Below are positions 1 to 8,991 of a stretch of DNA of 64,000 nt, one piece after another. Position numbers and translations under genes: made by a program. The notes under the pieces were generated by a model, which did no database searches, was not told the origin of the DNA, and saw nothing but the letters and a program-made list of their open reading frames with translations. How positions within the stretch are numbered: position 1 is the stretch's first letter; each line of letters starts with the position of its first letter. Source of the stretch: Polynucleobacter wuianus (GTDB taxonomy: Bacteria; Pseudomonadota; Gammaproteobacteria; Burkholderiales; Burkholderiaceae); the NCBI RefSeq assembly GCF_001659725.1, contig NZ_CP015922.1, forward strand, positions 1,054,001 through 1,118,000, read 5' to 3'.

Positions 1-465
1 GGGGTTGCCACGTTGCCCATTTACTTCGGGCATGATGATTTCTTGATTAGTCTGGCGTTTTGAAAATTGTCCAAGCAAATACTCAATCTCCTCATGCCCA
101 ATATTAGGCTGGTCACTGAGGCAGACCGCAAGCACATCAAACTGAGACTGCAAACTCTCTAGCGCTAGTCGTACTGAAGAACCTTGGCCATTCTGTGCAT
201 TGAAATTATGTTGAACAGTCACAGCAATATTGAGTGCTTTGCCAATCTTTGCCAGCTCAGCCTCAATCGCCTGCGCATGAAATCCCGTAAGCACCACAAA
301 CTCAACCGGTCTTAGCTCTTGCACCATCTCACAAAAGCCTTGCAGCAGAGTTTTGCCATCCTTCAGTAGCAAGGCTTTTGGAATGGAGCCCATGCGGCTG
401 CCCTCACCGGCTGCCAATAGAACAATTGCCAGCCTCGGGTCTGAAGATATACGGGTTGCACTCAT
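1..465 (-). CDS. MocA/MobA-like nucleotidyltransferase (partial, runs off left edge)
   Basis: The minus strand is open from an ATG at 465-463 to the first base of the window, 155 codons without a stop. The N-terminus carries the nucleotide-binding signature LAAGEGSRMG followed by PKALLLKDGKTLL, typical of the MobA-like NTP transferase family, which includes MocA, the enzyme that makes molybdopterin cytosine dinucleotide. The later stretch VVLTGFHAQ and the CLSDQP motif also fit this family. It diverges from an XdhC-family gene starting 56 bp away. XdhC proteins and MocA both mature molybdenum hydroxylases, so a joint role in cofactor delivery is a reasonable inference. The hydroxylase itself is not visible here. 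The C-terminus lies outside the window. Confidence 0.85.
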   Translation of the reverse strand, partial: MSATRISSDPRLAIVLLAAGEGSRMGSIPKALLLKDGKTLLQGFCEMVQELRPVEFVVLTGFHAQAIEAELAKIGKALNIAVTVQHNFNAQNGQGSSVRLALESLQSQFDVLAVCLSDQPNIGHEEIEYLLGQFSKRQTNQEIIMPEVNGQRGNP

Positions 466-521
466 TAGAGTGATAATAAATAAGAAAATAGAACTCACTA
501 CGAAATATCAAAAGAACTTGA

Positions 522-1481
522 ATGAATAGCACCGATTTAAGCGTCCTCAAATCCGCAGTTAGCTGGCTCAAAGCCGGCCACCCTGTTGCCATCGCTACCG
601 TGGTACAAACTTGGGGCTCGGCACCTCGCCCTGTAGGCTCCTGGTTAGCAATTCGGCATGATGGTCAGGTAGCAGGCTCCGTTTCTGGTGGCTGCGTTGA
701 GGATGATCTTATTAGCCGAGTTCAATCTGAAATTCTCACGCGCAATACTCCAGAAATGGTTGTCTATGGCGTGAGCCAAGAGGAAGCCGCTAGATTTGGT
801 CTTCCCTGCGGCGGAACGCTTCGTCTTCTTGTAGAGCCTAAGCCTCAATTAGCAATTTTAGAAAAACTTCTAGTAGGCATTTCTTCGCACCAAGTAACAA
901 AACGTATTGTCAATATTGCTAGCGGCAAATCGACCTTAGAAGCTGGTAACCGTAACGATGAATTTACGTATACGGACTCTGAAATGAGCACGACCTACGG
1001 TCCACGTTGGCGCATGGTCATCATTGGTGCGGGCCAACTATCTTTGTATACGGCTGACTTTGCATTAGCCTCCGATTTTGAGGTCATCGTGATTGACCCT
1101 CGAGAAGAATATGCCGAAGGCCTTAACCGAAACGATGTGACCTTCATTAAAGGAATGCCAGACGATGTATTGCTTGCAATTGGAGTTGACCCACACACCG
1201 CTGTCGTGGCTTTAACGCATGATCCCAAGCTTGATGACATGGCATTGATGGAAGCGCTCAAGTCCCCTGCTTTTTATGTGGGCGCTTTGGGTAGTCGAAA
1301 AAATACTCAGAAACGCAAAGAGCGTTTACTCGATTTTGATGTAAGCAAAGAAGAGGTGGAACGCTTACATGGCCCAGTGGGTCTTAATATTGGCGCCCTC
1401 ACTCCACCAGAAATCGCAGTATCGATTTTGGCGGAAGTGATTGCCGTGAAGTACGGCATTACCGTGCCAAAGAAAATCTAA
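522..1481 (+). CDS. XdhC/CoxI family molybdenum-enzyme maturation protein
   Basis: A 319-aa protein with the two XdhC domains. The N-terminal XdhC/CoxI domain (about residues 10-105) contains TWGSAPRPVGSWLAI, SGGCVEDD (Cys58) and LPCGG (Cys96). The C-terminal Rossmann-like domain (about 163-310) opens with VIIGAGQLSLYTADFAL and contains GALGSRKNTQKR. Known members insert sulfurated molybdenum cofactor into xanthine dehydrogenase-type enzymes. It diverges from a MocA-like nucleotidyltransferase gene, which supports a cofactor role. Its 3' end converges on parC with a 17-bp gap and no visible terminator. The client enzyme cannot be named from this window. Confidence 0.88.
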   Translation: MNSTDLSVLKSAVSWLKAGHPVAIATVVQTWGSAPRPVGSWLAIRHDGQVAGSVSGGCVEDDLISRVQSEILTRNTPEMVVYGVSQEEAARFGLPCGGTLRLLVEPKPQLAILEKLLVGISSHQVTKRIVNIASGKSTLEAGNRNDEFTYTDSEMSTTYGPRWRMVIIGAGQLSLYTADFALASDFEVIVIDPREEYAEGLNRNDVTFIKGMPDDVLLAIGVDPHTAVVALTHDPKLDDMALMEALKSPAFYVGALGSRKNTQKRKERLLDFDVSKEEVERLHGPVGLNIGALTPPEIAVSILAEVIAVKYGITVPKKI

Positions 1482-1498
1482 GCTATTCATTCGCGTTG

Positions 1499-3961
1499 TT
1501 AGTTTGCTTTGAGCTTTCCATCCTTAAGGCGTGGCTCAACAAAGTGCCCCTTACGTGCACGGTTACCGGCAAAAGATTTGAGTGTTTTAGCATCTAAACT
1601 CAGTTCAGTTGGCTTACCTGCACGTCCCGCCCCAGAGTATGTAGCCCCATTAGGGCCTACCGCAATGGCTGACGCTATAAATTCTTTATCGTCTAGGCCC
1701 ATCAAGATGACGCCTTTACCACCAGTTGGTAAGCGCTTGAGTTCATCTAATGGGAATACCAATAACTTAGAAGCTTGAGACAAGCAAGCAACCTGCTTCA
1801 TACCAACCTGCACCTTGGTTGCGCCCAATGGCGCATCACCAGGAACCTTGGCATCTAAAGTGATAAAGGATTTACCAGCCTTATTTCGTGTACTCATATC
1901 GGCCACATTAGCCAAGAAGCCGTAACCAGCTTTTGTAGAAAGTAAAACTAAGTCGTCCGGTTGACCTGCGTAATACGCCACCATTTGTGAACCAGGAGCT
2001 AGATTAACAAAGCTAGTCAATGGCGAACCGTCACCGCGAGCACCCGGCAACTCGCTCACAGGCACGGTATAGACCCGACCATCACTGCCAAAGCCTTGTA
2101 TTACATCCACTGTTCGAACCTCAAAGGTTTCATAAAGGGCATCGCCAGCCTTAAAGCTAAATTGCGTTGCATCATGCTCATGACCTTGACGTACTCGCAC
2201 CCATCCCTTTTGAGAGACGATCACGGTTACTGGCTCATCGATCACCTTGGTTTCTGCAATTGCACGCTTATCTTCTTGTATTAAGGTGCGACGATCATCA
2301 CCAAAGTCTTTGATATCGGATTCAATTTCTTTGATGATCCGTTTACGTAAAACCGTATCGCTCTGCAACAAGCCTTCTAGATCATCGCGCTCTGATTTGA
2401 GCTCTTTGAGTTCTTGCTCAATCTTGATGCCCTCTAAACGCGCTAATTGACGCAAGCGAATATCTAGAATGTCTTCGGCCTGGCGATCAGTAAGCTTAAA
2501 TTCTTTAATCAAATCGGCTTTTGGCTCATCGCTATTGCGAATGATCTTAATCACCTTATCGATATTCAGAAGAACCGTTAAGCGCCCTTCCAATATATGC
2601 ATCCGGTCTTTGACTTTGCCCAAACGGAACTGGGTACGACGAGTAACCGTGGCCACTCGGAACTCAATCCACTCAGAAATAATCTCTTTAAGGCCTTTTT
2701 GACGTGGACGCCCGTCATTACCAATCATCACCAAGTTCATTGGCGCATTAGATTCAAGCGAGGTATGAGCTAATAAGAGATTAACGAACTCATTAACATC
2801 AATATTCTTACTCTTTGGCTCAAATACCAGACGCACAGCAGCATCCTTGCTGGATTCATCACGAACGCCATCAAGTACATTCAAGATTGTTGACTTGAGG
2901 TTGTTTTGCTCTGGAGTTAAGGTTTTCTTGCCAACTTTCACCTTAGGATTGGTGATTTCTTCAATCTCTTGCAATACACGTTGAGAAGATGCAGATGGAG
3001 GCAGTTCGTTGACGACAACTTGCCATTGACCACGCGCCAACTCCTCTACTGACCAACGCGCACGAACTTTAACGCTACCACGACCGGTTTCATAGATCTG
3101 AGCAATCTCTGCAGCAGAAGAAATGATTTGACCGCCGCCTGGATAGTCTGGTCCTGGCATGATTTCAAGTAAATCAGCCGTCGAGAGCTTAGGTGACTTC
3201 ATCAAAGCAATCGCAGCTAAAGCAACTTCACGCAGGTTATGCGAAGGGATCTCAGTAGCCATACCTACTGCAATACCAGAAGCACCGTTTAACAATACAA
3301 ATGGCAAACGGGCTGGTAGCAACTTCGGCTCTTGGAAAGAACCATCATAGTTCGGCGCAAAGTCTACCGTGCCTTCATCAATTTCACTAAGCAGCAGGCC
3401 AGCAATTTTGGTTAAACGGGCTTCGGTATATCGCATCGCCGCTGCACCATCCCCATCACGGGAACCAAAGTTACCTTGACCATCAATTAATGGGTAGCGA
3501 AGCGAGAAGCTTTGTGCCAAGCGCACAAGTGCGTCATACGCAGATTGATCGCCGTGAGGATGGAATTTACCTAATACATCACCAACCACACGAGCGCTCT
3601 TCACGGGTTTAGCATCTGCTCGCAAGCCCATTTCACTCATCGAGAACAAAATACGGCGCTGGACAGGTTTCTGACCATCCGATACATCTGGTAGGGCACG
3701 CCCTTTGACTACGCTAATCGCATAATCTAAATAGGCGCGCTCTGCGTACACAGCAAGTGTCAGACTATCTTTATTGTCTTCATTCAAATCTATGGTCTTT
3801 GGATCATGCGGATCTTTAGGGCCATTGGGAGTGTTGGTTAAGCTCGCCTTGGGTACTGAAGCCTCATCGACTTCAACAATCTCCATCTCTTCAATGGGAG
3901 ATGAAAATAAATCTGCTTGTTCTGCTGCTGGCTTCTTGCCCGTGGTCTTTTTCGTTGCCAT
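1499..3961 (-). CDS. parC: DNA topoisomerase IV subunit A
   Basis: An 820-aa type IIA topoisomerase A subunit. The winged-helix/breakage-reunion region contains ISVVKGRALPDVSDGQKPVQ and AMRYTEARLT with the catalytic Tyr at about residue 178. The C-terminal half carries the beta-pinwheel domain. It is called ParC rather than GyrA because it follows directly behind a parE-like gene: the parE stop and this ATG share one base (TAATG at 3959-3963), so translation is probably coupled. The first 60 residues are a low-complexity extension. At the quinolone-resistance region the sequence reads HPHGDQSAYDALV, with Gln139 where Ser is usual. Topo IV decatenates daughter chromosomes. Confidence 0.93.
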   Translation of the reverse strand: MATKKTTGKKPAAEQADLFSSPIEEMEIVEVDEASVPKASLTNTPNGPKDPHDPKTIDLNEDNKDSLTLAVYAERAYLDYAISVVKGRALPDVSDGQKPVQRRILFSMSEMGLRADAKPVKSARVVGDVLGKFHPHGDQSAYDALVRLAQSFSLRYPLIDGQGNFGSRDGDGAAAMRYTEARLTKIAGLLLSEIDEGTVDFAPNYDGSFQEPKLLPARLPFVLLNGASGIAVGMATEIPSHNLREVALAAIALMKSPKLSTADLLEIMPGPDYPGGGQIISSAAEIAQIYETGRGSVKVRARWSVEELARGQWQVVVNELPPSASSQRVLQEIEEITNPKVKVGKKTLTPEQNNLKSTILNVLDGVRDESSKDAAVRLVFEPKSKNIDVNEFVNLLLAHTSLESNAPMNLVMIGNDGRPRQKGLKEIISEWIEFRVATVTRRTQFRLGKVKDRMHILEGRLTVLLNIDKVIKIIRNSDEPKADLIKEFKLTDRQAEDILDIRLRQLARLEGIKIEQELKELKSERDDLEGLLQSDTVLRKRIIKEIESDIKDFGDDRRTLIQEDKRAIAETKVIDEPVTVIVSQKGWVRVRQGHEHDATQFSFKAGDALYETFEVRTVDVIQGFGSDGRVYTVPVSELPGARGDGSPLTSFVNLAPGSQMVAYYAGQPDDLVLLSTKAGYGFLANVADMSTRNKAGKSFITLDAKVPGDAPLGATKVQVGMKQVACLSQASKLLVFPLDELKRLPTGGKGVILMGLDDKEFIASAIAVGPNGATYSGAGRAGKPTELSLDAKTLKSFAGNRARKGHFVEPRLKDGKLKAN

Positions 3962-5949
3962 TAAATATCTGCCTCAACTTCATTGCCGCGCTCTTCAAGC
4001 CAATCACGGCGTGCACCTGACTCAGATTTGCCCATCAACATATCCATTGTTTTAAAAGTTTCATCTTCGGTCCAAGAACCCAGAGTTACTGGTAGCAAAC
4101 GGCGCGTATCCGGATTAAGAGTGGTATCCCATAATTGTTCTGCACTCATCTCACCCAAACCTTTAAAGCGGGAGATTTGCCATGCGGATTCTTTTACGCC
4201 GTCTTTGCGCAACTTATCCTCGATTGCTTGAAGTTCATTAGCATCAAGTGCATAAATCTTTTGCGCTGGCTTTTTGCCGCGTGCCGGAGCATCAACTCTA
4301 AATAGAGGTGGTCGTGAAATATGAACATGACCCAACTCAATTAGTTTAGGGAAATGTTTATAGAACAGCGTCAATAGCAATACTTGAATATGTGCGCCAT
4401 CGACGTCCGCATCAGACAGGATGCACACTTTGCCGTAACGTAAATTCGATAAGTCTGGGTTGTCGTTAGGCCCATGCGGGTCGACGCCAATGGCCACGGC
4501 AATGTCATGCACTTCATTATTGGCAAACAAACGGTCGCGCTCTGCCTCCCAGGTATTCAAAACCTTGCCGCGCAGGGGCAAAATCGCCTGATATTCCTTA
4601 TTACGACCCATCTTAGCCGAGCCGCCCGCGGAATCGCCCTCAACTAAAAAGATTTCGTTTTGAGCGATATCTTCGCTCTCGCAATCCGTGAGTTTCCCAG
4701 GAAGTACGGCCACACCAGAAGATTTTTTCTTCTCGACTTTTTGTCCAGCGCGGGTTCTTGCTTGGGCTTGTTTGATCACCAAGTCCGCCAATTTACGACC
4801 ATAGTCAACGTGTTGATTGAGCCAAAGCTCTAGTGCAGATTTTGCGTAACCAGAAACTAAACGCACCGCATCACGAGAATTTAAACGTTCTTTGATCTGG
4901 CCCTGGAATTGTGGATCCAATACTTTGGCAGACAAAATAAAGGAAGCGCGTGCAAAGACATCTTCCGGCATCAGCTTCACACCCTTAGGTTGTAATGCGT
5001 GCATTTCAATAAAACCTTTAACGGCATTAAAGAGGCCTTCACGCAAACCACTTTCATGCGTTCCACCAGCTGGAGTCGGAATCAAGTTCACATAACTTTC
5101 ACGCACTGGTGCGCCATCTTCTGTCCAGCTTACAACCCATGCTGCGCCCTCGCCTTCAGCAAAGGAATCATCTTCACCAGTACCAGTGGCATATTGCTCA
5201 CCTTCGAATGGTGGAATGACCTCGGGCCCATGACCTGCTTGAGCAATTGCCTCATTGAGGTAGCCACGCAAACCTTGTGCATATTGCCAAGTTTGGCTAT
5301 CACCTGACTTCTCTTGAATTAACGTTACCTTCACACCAGGCAACAAAACAGCTTTCGATCTCAGCAAACGAATCAAGTCTGCCATTGGGATAGCAGAGCT
5401 ATCAAAATACTTGCCATCTGGCCAAGCGCGTACGCGTGTGCCATGTGACTTATCTTCTTTAGAAGAAGGTTTGGATTTCAGTTTCTCAATCACTTTGCCA
5501 TCGGCAAATGTCAACGTAGAAACTTGGCCATCACGCCATACAGTCACTTCTAATCGTTTTGAGAGCGCATTAGTCACTGAAACGCCAACGCCATGCAAGC
5601 CGCCAGAGAATGCATAAGCACCACCGGTACCTTTTTCAAATTTGCCACCAGCATGCAGCTGTGTAAATACAATTTCAACTACGGGCAATTTTTCAGTGGG
5701 GTGCATTCCAACAGGAATACCACGACCGTCATCTTCCACACTGACGCTACCATCTGAATGCAAAGTAACGATGATTTGCTTACCAAAGCCACCTAAAGCC
5801 TCGTCAGAAGCGTTATCCAAGACCTCCTGGATGATATGAAGGGGGTTGTCAGTTCGGGTGTACATCCCAGGCCGCTGACGGACTGGTTCCAGCCCTTTTA
5901 GGACCTGAATCGATGATTCGCTGTATTCAGAAGTTTTACGGGTAGCCAT
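3961..5949 (-). CDS. parE: DNA topoisomerase IV subunit B
   Basis: A 662-aa ATPase subunit. The GHKL ATPase fold is visible at LEPVRQRPGMY, QEVLDNASDEA and DDGRGIPVG. The TOPRIM domain has LVEGDSAGGSAK and LSDADVDGAHI, and a short C-terminal tail follows. The length, about 150 residues shorter than GyrB, and the parC partner immediately downstream indicate ParE. The stop codon overlaps the parC start by one base. With ParC it forms topoisomerase IV (ParC2ParE2). The start ATG at 5949 gives MATRKTSEYSESSIQVLKGL, a normal ParE beginning. No other gene shares this unit on the minus strand. Confidence 0.94.
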   Translation of the reverse strand: MATRKTSEYSESSIQVLKGLEPVRQRPGMYTRTDNPLHIIQEVLDNASDEALGGFGKQIIVTLHSDGSVSVEDDGRGIPVGMHPTEKLPVVEIVFTQLHAGGKFEKGTGGAYAFSGGLHGVGVSVTNALSKRLEVTVWRDGQVSTLTFADGKVIEKLKSKPSSKEDKSHGTRVRAWPDGKYFDSSAIPMADLIRLLRSKAVLLPGVKVTLIQEKSGDSQTWQYAQGLRGYLNEAIAQAGHGPEVIPPFEGEQYATGTGEDDSFAEGEGAAWVVSWTEDGAPVRESYVNLIPTPAGGTHESGLREGLFNAVKGFIEMHALQPKGVKLMPEDVFARASFILSAKVLDPQFQGQIKERLNSRDAVRLVSGYAKSALELWLNQHVDYGRKLADLVIKQAQARTRAGQKVEKKKSSGVAVLPGKLTDCESEDIAQNEIFLVEGDSAGGSAKMGRNKEYQAILPLRGKVLNTWEAERDRLFANNEVHDIAVAIGVDPHGPNDNPDLSNLRYGKVCILSDADVDGAHIQVLLLTLFYKHFPKLIELGHVHISRPPLFRVDAPARGKKPAQKIYALDANELQAIEDKLRKDGVKESAWQISRFKGLGEMSAEQLWDTTLNPDTRRLLPVTLGSWTEDETFKTMDMLMGKSESGARRDWLEERGNEVEADI

Positions 5950-6028
5950 GCGCGCAAATTGTAGTCATGTCTGAGTCTAAGTCCGAACTTTTCCCGAATT
6001 CCCCTGCCATCCATGCCAAAATTGGGGT

Positions 6029-7249
6029 ATGGGAGCCTTAAGTCATATTCGTGTTTTAGACCTCAGCCGCGTGCTTGCGGGTCCTTGGTGTGCTCAGAAC
6101 CTAGCGGATTTGGGCGCTGACGTAATTAAAGTTGAGCGTCCTGGCGCTGGAGACGACACGCGCCATTGGGGCCCTCCCTTTGCCAAAGATGCCAATGGCC
6201 ATGAAACTGAGGAATCTGCCTATTTTATTTGTATCAACCGCAATAAGCGCTCCATCACAGTTGATATCAGCAAACCCGAGGGTCAGGACATCATTCGACA
6301 GCTGGCAGCAGAATCCGATGTCGTCATCGAAAATTACAAAGTAGGCGATCTGGCTAAATACGGCCTTGATTATGAAAGCCTGAAAAAAATTAAACCCGAT
6401 CTGATCTACTGCTCAATTACCGGCTTTGGTCAAACAGGTCCTTATTCGCATCGCCCTGGTTACGACTTCATTATTCAGGGTATTGGTGGCTTCATGAGTG
6501 TGACAGGTGAAGCGGATGACTTTGAAGGGGCTAGCCCTCAAAAGTCTGGCGTTGCAATTGCCGATATCTTTACGGGTATGTATGCTTCGACCGCCATCCT
6601 TGCAGCAGTAGTGCATCGCGATCACACTGGCGAAGGTCAATACATTGACATGTCTTTGCTCGACACGCAAATTGCAGTGATGGCGAATATCTCTAGCGCT
6701 TACTTAACTTCAGGTGAAGTTCCGCGCCGCTGGGGCAATGCCTCACCCATCATCGTTCCCTACCAGACTTTTCCAACCTCTGATGGCTGGATGATCGTAG
6801 CAGCAGGCAATGATGGGCAGTATCGTCATTTTGTGACTGCTGGTGGCGAGGCTCATCTGGCAGACAATCCGCTTTACCTAACAAATCCTTTGCGTGTGCA
6901 GCATCGTAAAAAATTAGTTCCATTACTAGAGGCAATGACCCGTAAAAAAACCAAAGGTGAATGGATTGCGCTACTGGAACAAGCAAATGTTCCGTGCGGC
7001 CCAATTAATAATTTCAAAGAAGTATTTGAGAACGAACAGGTGATCGCCAGAAATGTGCAAATTAATGTTCCGCATCCAACGGTAGGCAATATGAAATTAG
7101 TAGCCAGCCCAATGAAACTCTCTAAGACCCCCACAGAAGTGCGGATGGCACCACCTACTCTCGGCCAACATACTGAAGAAGTGCTGCATGAAAGACTGCA
7201 TTTAGATGATGAGTCTATTAAAGACCTTCGCACCAAAGGAATCATTTAA
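6029..7249 (+). CDS. CaiB/BaiF family CoA-transferase
   Basis: A 406-aa class III CoA-transferase. The N-terminus has DLSRVLAGPWCAQNLADLGA and IKVERPGAGD. The expected catalytic Asp is Asp179 in SGVAIADIFTGMYA, and the glycine loop GFGQTGP is also present. Family members move CoA between carboxylic acids such as formate/oxalate, carnitine or succinate derivatives. The substrate cannot be read from sequence. The stop codon overlaps the start of an MFS transporter gene (TAATG), so the two are very probably co-translated and may handle one organic acid. A second paralogue lies at 59782-61008. Confidence 0.88.
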   Translation: MGALSHIRVLDLSRVLAGPWCAQNLADLGADVIKVERPGAGDDTRHWGPPFAKDANGHETEESAYFICINRNKRSITVDISKPEGQDIIRQLAAESDVVIENYKVGDLAKYGLDYESLKKIKPDLIYCSITGFGQTGPYSHRPGYDFIIQGIGGFMSVTGEADDFEGASPQKSGVAIADIFTGMYASTAILAAVVHRDHTGEGQYIDMSLLDTQIAVMANISSAYLTSGEVPRRWGNASPIIVPYQTFPTSDGWMIVAAGNDGQYRHFVTAGGEAHLADNPLYLTNPLRVQHRKKLVPLLEAMTRKKTKGEWIALLEQANVPCGPINNFKEVFENEQVIARNVQINVPHPTVGNMKLVASPMKLSKTPTEVRMAPPTLGQHTEEVLHERLHLDDESIKDLRTKGII

Positions 7250-8478
7250 TGAGCGCTAGCCCTAAGCCCTCACTCACCATGAAACAAGTCCTGATTTATG
7301 GCGGACTCATGGTCACACTGTCGATGGGCATCCGCCATGGATTCGGATTATTTAATTTACCAGTCACCATGGCTAACGGCTGGGGTCGTGAGACCTTTGC
7401 TTTAACGATTGCATTGCAAAATTTGATTTGGGGTGCGGTACAACCTATCACTGGTGCTTTAGCAGATCGTTATGGCGCATTCAAGATCATGATTGCTGGT
7501 GGCGTACTTTATGCGCTTGGTTTAGCTGGCATGGCAATTTCTACAGACGCACTCAATTTTACGATTGCAGGTGGTTTGTTGATTGGCCTAGCGCAAACTG
7601 CCACCACCTATAGCGTGGTTTATGGAATTCTAGGTCGCAATGTTCCTGCTGATAAAAGAGTCTGGGCAATGGGTATTGCGGCAGCCGCTGGTTCATTTGG
7701 TCAGTTCCTTATGATTCCGGCAGAACAAGGGTTGTTAAGTGCGTTTGGCGCACAAGATGCACTCTTAATGCTGGGCTTGATGGCCAGCCTCATGATTCCA
7801 ACAGCATTTATGCTGCGCGAGAAAAACTTTGTACACAATCACAATCTAGGCGATCAAACAATTAAAGAAGCATTGAAAGAAGCCGTTGGCAATCCAAGTT
7901 TTCAGTTGCTGACATTAGGTTACTTTGTTTGTGGTTTCCAGGTTGTCTTTATTGCAGTGCATTTAGCACCCTACCTCAAAGATCTCTCTGCGGTTTACCC
8001 AGCCGTAGGAGCGCCTGTGGTAGCCACTACCGCACTCGCCCTAATTGGACTCTTTAACATCTTTGGCACTTATAGCTCTGGGTATCTCGGGCAACGCTTT
8101 CCGAAGCGGTATTTACTTTCAAGCATTTATTTAGGTCGTGCGTTTGCGATTACTGCATTTTTATTAATACCACCTAGCCCCATAAGCACCTATGTATTTG
8201 CGGCAGTCATGGGCTTTCTTTGGTTGTCCACCATTCCATTGACAAATGGGATCGTGGCCCAAATCTTTGGTGTGAAGTATTTAACGATGCTTTCAGGTTT
8301 GGTGTTTTTCTCTCATCAGCTTGGTAGTTTCTGTGGCGCTTTCTTAGGCGGCTATTTATTTGATCGCACAGGATCCTATTTGATCGTTTGGGAAATTGCT
8401 ATTGGACTAGGTGTTTTTGCTTCGCTGGTAAATCTACCCGTAAAAGAACGTGCAATCGTCCGAACTGCAAATGCTTAA
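7249..8478 (+). CDS. MFS transporter
   Basis: A 409-aa polytopic membrane protein with about 12 hydrophobic segments. The early region contains the MFS loop signature GALADRYGAFKIMIAGG between helices 2 and 3, and an N-terminal helix rich in Gly (GGLMVTLSMGIRHGFGLF). The pattern resembles the oxalate/formate antiporter-like branch of the superfamily, which would suit its translational coupling to a CaiB-type CoA-transferase (TAATG at 7247-7251). That substrate is an inference only. Its last eight bases overlap a short downstream membrane-protein ORF. Confidence 0.88.
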   Translation: MSASPKPSLTMKQVLIYGGLMVTLSMGIRHGFGLFNLPVTMANGWGRETFALTIALQNLIWGAVQPITGALADRYGAFKIMIAGGVLYALGLAGMAISTDALNFTIAGGLLIGLAQTATTYSVVYGILGRNVPADKRVWAMGIAAAAGSFGQFLMIPAEQGLLSAFGAQDALLMLGLMASLMIPTAFMLREKNFVHNHNLGDQTIKEALKEAVGNPSFQLLTLGYFVCGFQVVFIAVHLAPYLKDLSAVYPAVGAPVVATTALALIGLFNIFGTYSSGYLGQRFPKRYLLSSIYLGRAFAITAFLLIPPSPISTYVFAAVMGFLWLSTIPLTNGIVAQIFGVKYLTMLSGLVFFSHQLGSFCGAFLGGYLFDRTGSYLIVWEIAIGLGVFASLVNLPVKERAIVRTANA

Positions 8479-8617
8479 ACAACAAAAAGCTAGTATTTGG
8501 AAGTCGATCGCTTATGGTTTTGCATTACTCATCTTCTTATTCATTTTTTCTGCATACTACGCGCCAGATATGATGATCGCCATTAGTACTCAAGTTTGGG
8601 CTTTATGTGGTTGGTAA
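8471..8617 (+). CDS. 48-aa single-pass membrane protein overlapping the MFS gene
   Basis: A short ORF starts with ATG inside the last codons of the MFS gene (8-base overlap) and ends at TAA 8615-8617. The product has a basic N-terminus (MLKQQKASIWKS), one strongly hydrophobic segment (about residues 14-29, containing FALLIFLFIF) and a short C-terminal tail ending ALCGW. Start-stop overlap with the transporter, the clean topology and the absence of any competing gene support a real gene. The family is not recognised. It could be a small accessory subunit of the transporter. Confidence 0.55.
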   Translation: MLKQQKASIWKSIAYGFALLIFLFIFSAYYAPDMMIAISTQVWALCGW

Positions 8618-8701
8618 AAGGTCAATTAATCATTTATAAATTGCATTGCAATCAGGTTTTCCCTAGCACGATTGTTGTATCAAGCTAGAAAATATTGACA
8701 A

Positions 8702-8776
8702 CTCGCCGTAGCACAATGGATAGTGCACATGCCTCCTAAGCGTGGGATACAGGTTCGATTCCTGTCGGCGGGACCA
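8702..8776 (+). tRNA. tRNA-Arg (anticodon CCT)
   Basis: A full cloverleaf can be drawn. The acceptor stem is CTCGCCG pairing with CGGCGGG (one G-U). The D-arm stem is GCAC/GTGC, the anticodon stem CATGC/GCGTG with loop CTCCTAA (anticodon CCT), and the T-arm ACAGG-TTCGATT-CCTGT. The discriminator is A and CCA is encoded at 8774-8776. It decodes the rare Arg codon AGG. Confidence 0.93.
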
Positions 8777-8791
8777 TCAAAATAATCAGAG

Positions 8792-8821
8792 TTATCCACA
8801 GGCTATGTGGATAAATCCACA
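8792..8821. promoter_or_regulatory. DnaA-box cluster (two inverted perfect boxes plus one partial)
   Basis: TTATCCACA at 8792-8800 and its inverse TGTGGATAA at 8806-8814 both match the DnaA consensus TTATNCACA perfectly. They face each other across a 5-bp spacer. A third degenerate copy, AAATCCACA (7 of 9), follows at 8813-8821. The cluster sits 15 bp after tRNA-Arg(CCT) and about 170 bp before the Nudix gene. There is no dnaA, dnaN or rpmH nearby, so this is not read as oriC. A DnaA titration or control site is possible. Confidence 0.55.
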
Positions 8822-8991
8822 AAAGTTTTCGTAAGTCGCAGATTTGTATAGACTGATCTAGCTTGCTTAAATAATCAGCAAAAGTCATGAAGATTTTTTG
8901 CAAGTGCAAAAAAATATTTCTTGATGTCGATGTGTTAGGAATCATTGACAAATGCCTGCGGATTAAGCCAAGTTCCCTTAAACTCCAATCA

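Noticed and set aside
8650..8662. TGCAA-rich element upstream of tRNA-Arg(CCT), similar to the phasin operator
   Set aside because: Single short match to a low-complexity motif with no paired inverse copy.
8792..8821. oriC at the DnaA-box cluster
   Set aside because: Only two perfect boxes, no dnaA/dnaN/gidA neighbours and no AT-rich repeats. Kept only as a DnaA-site candidate.
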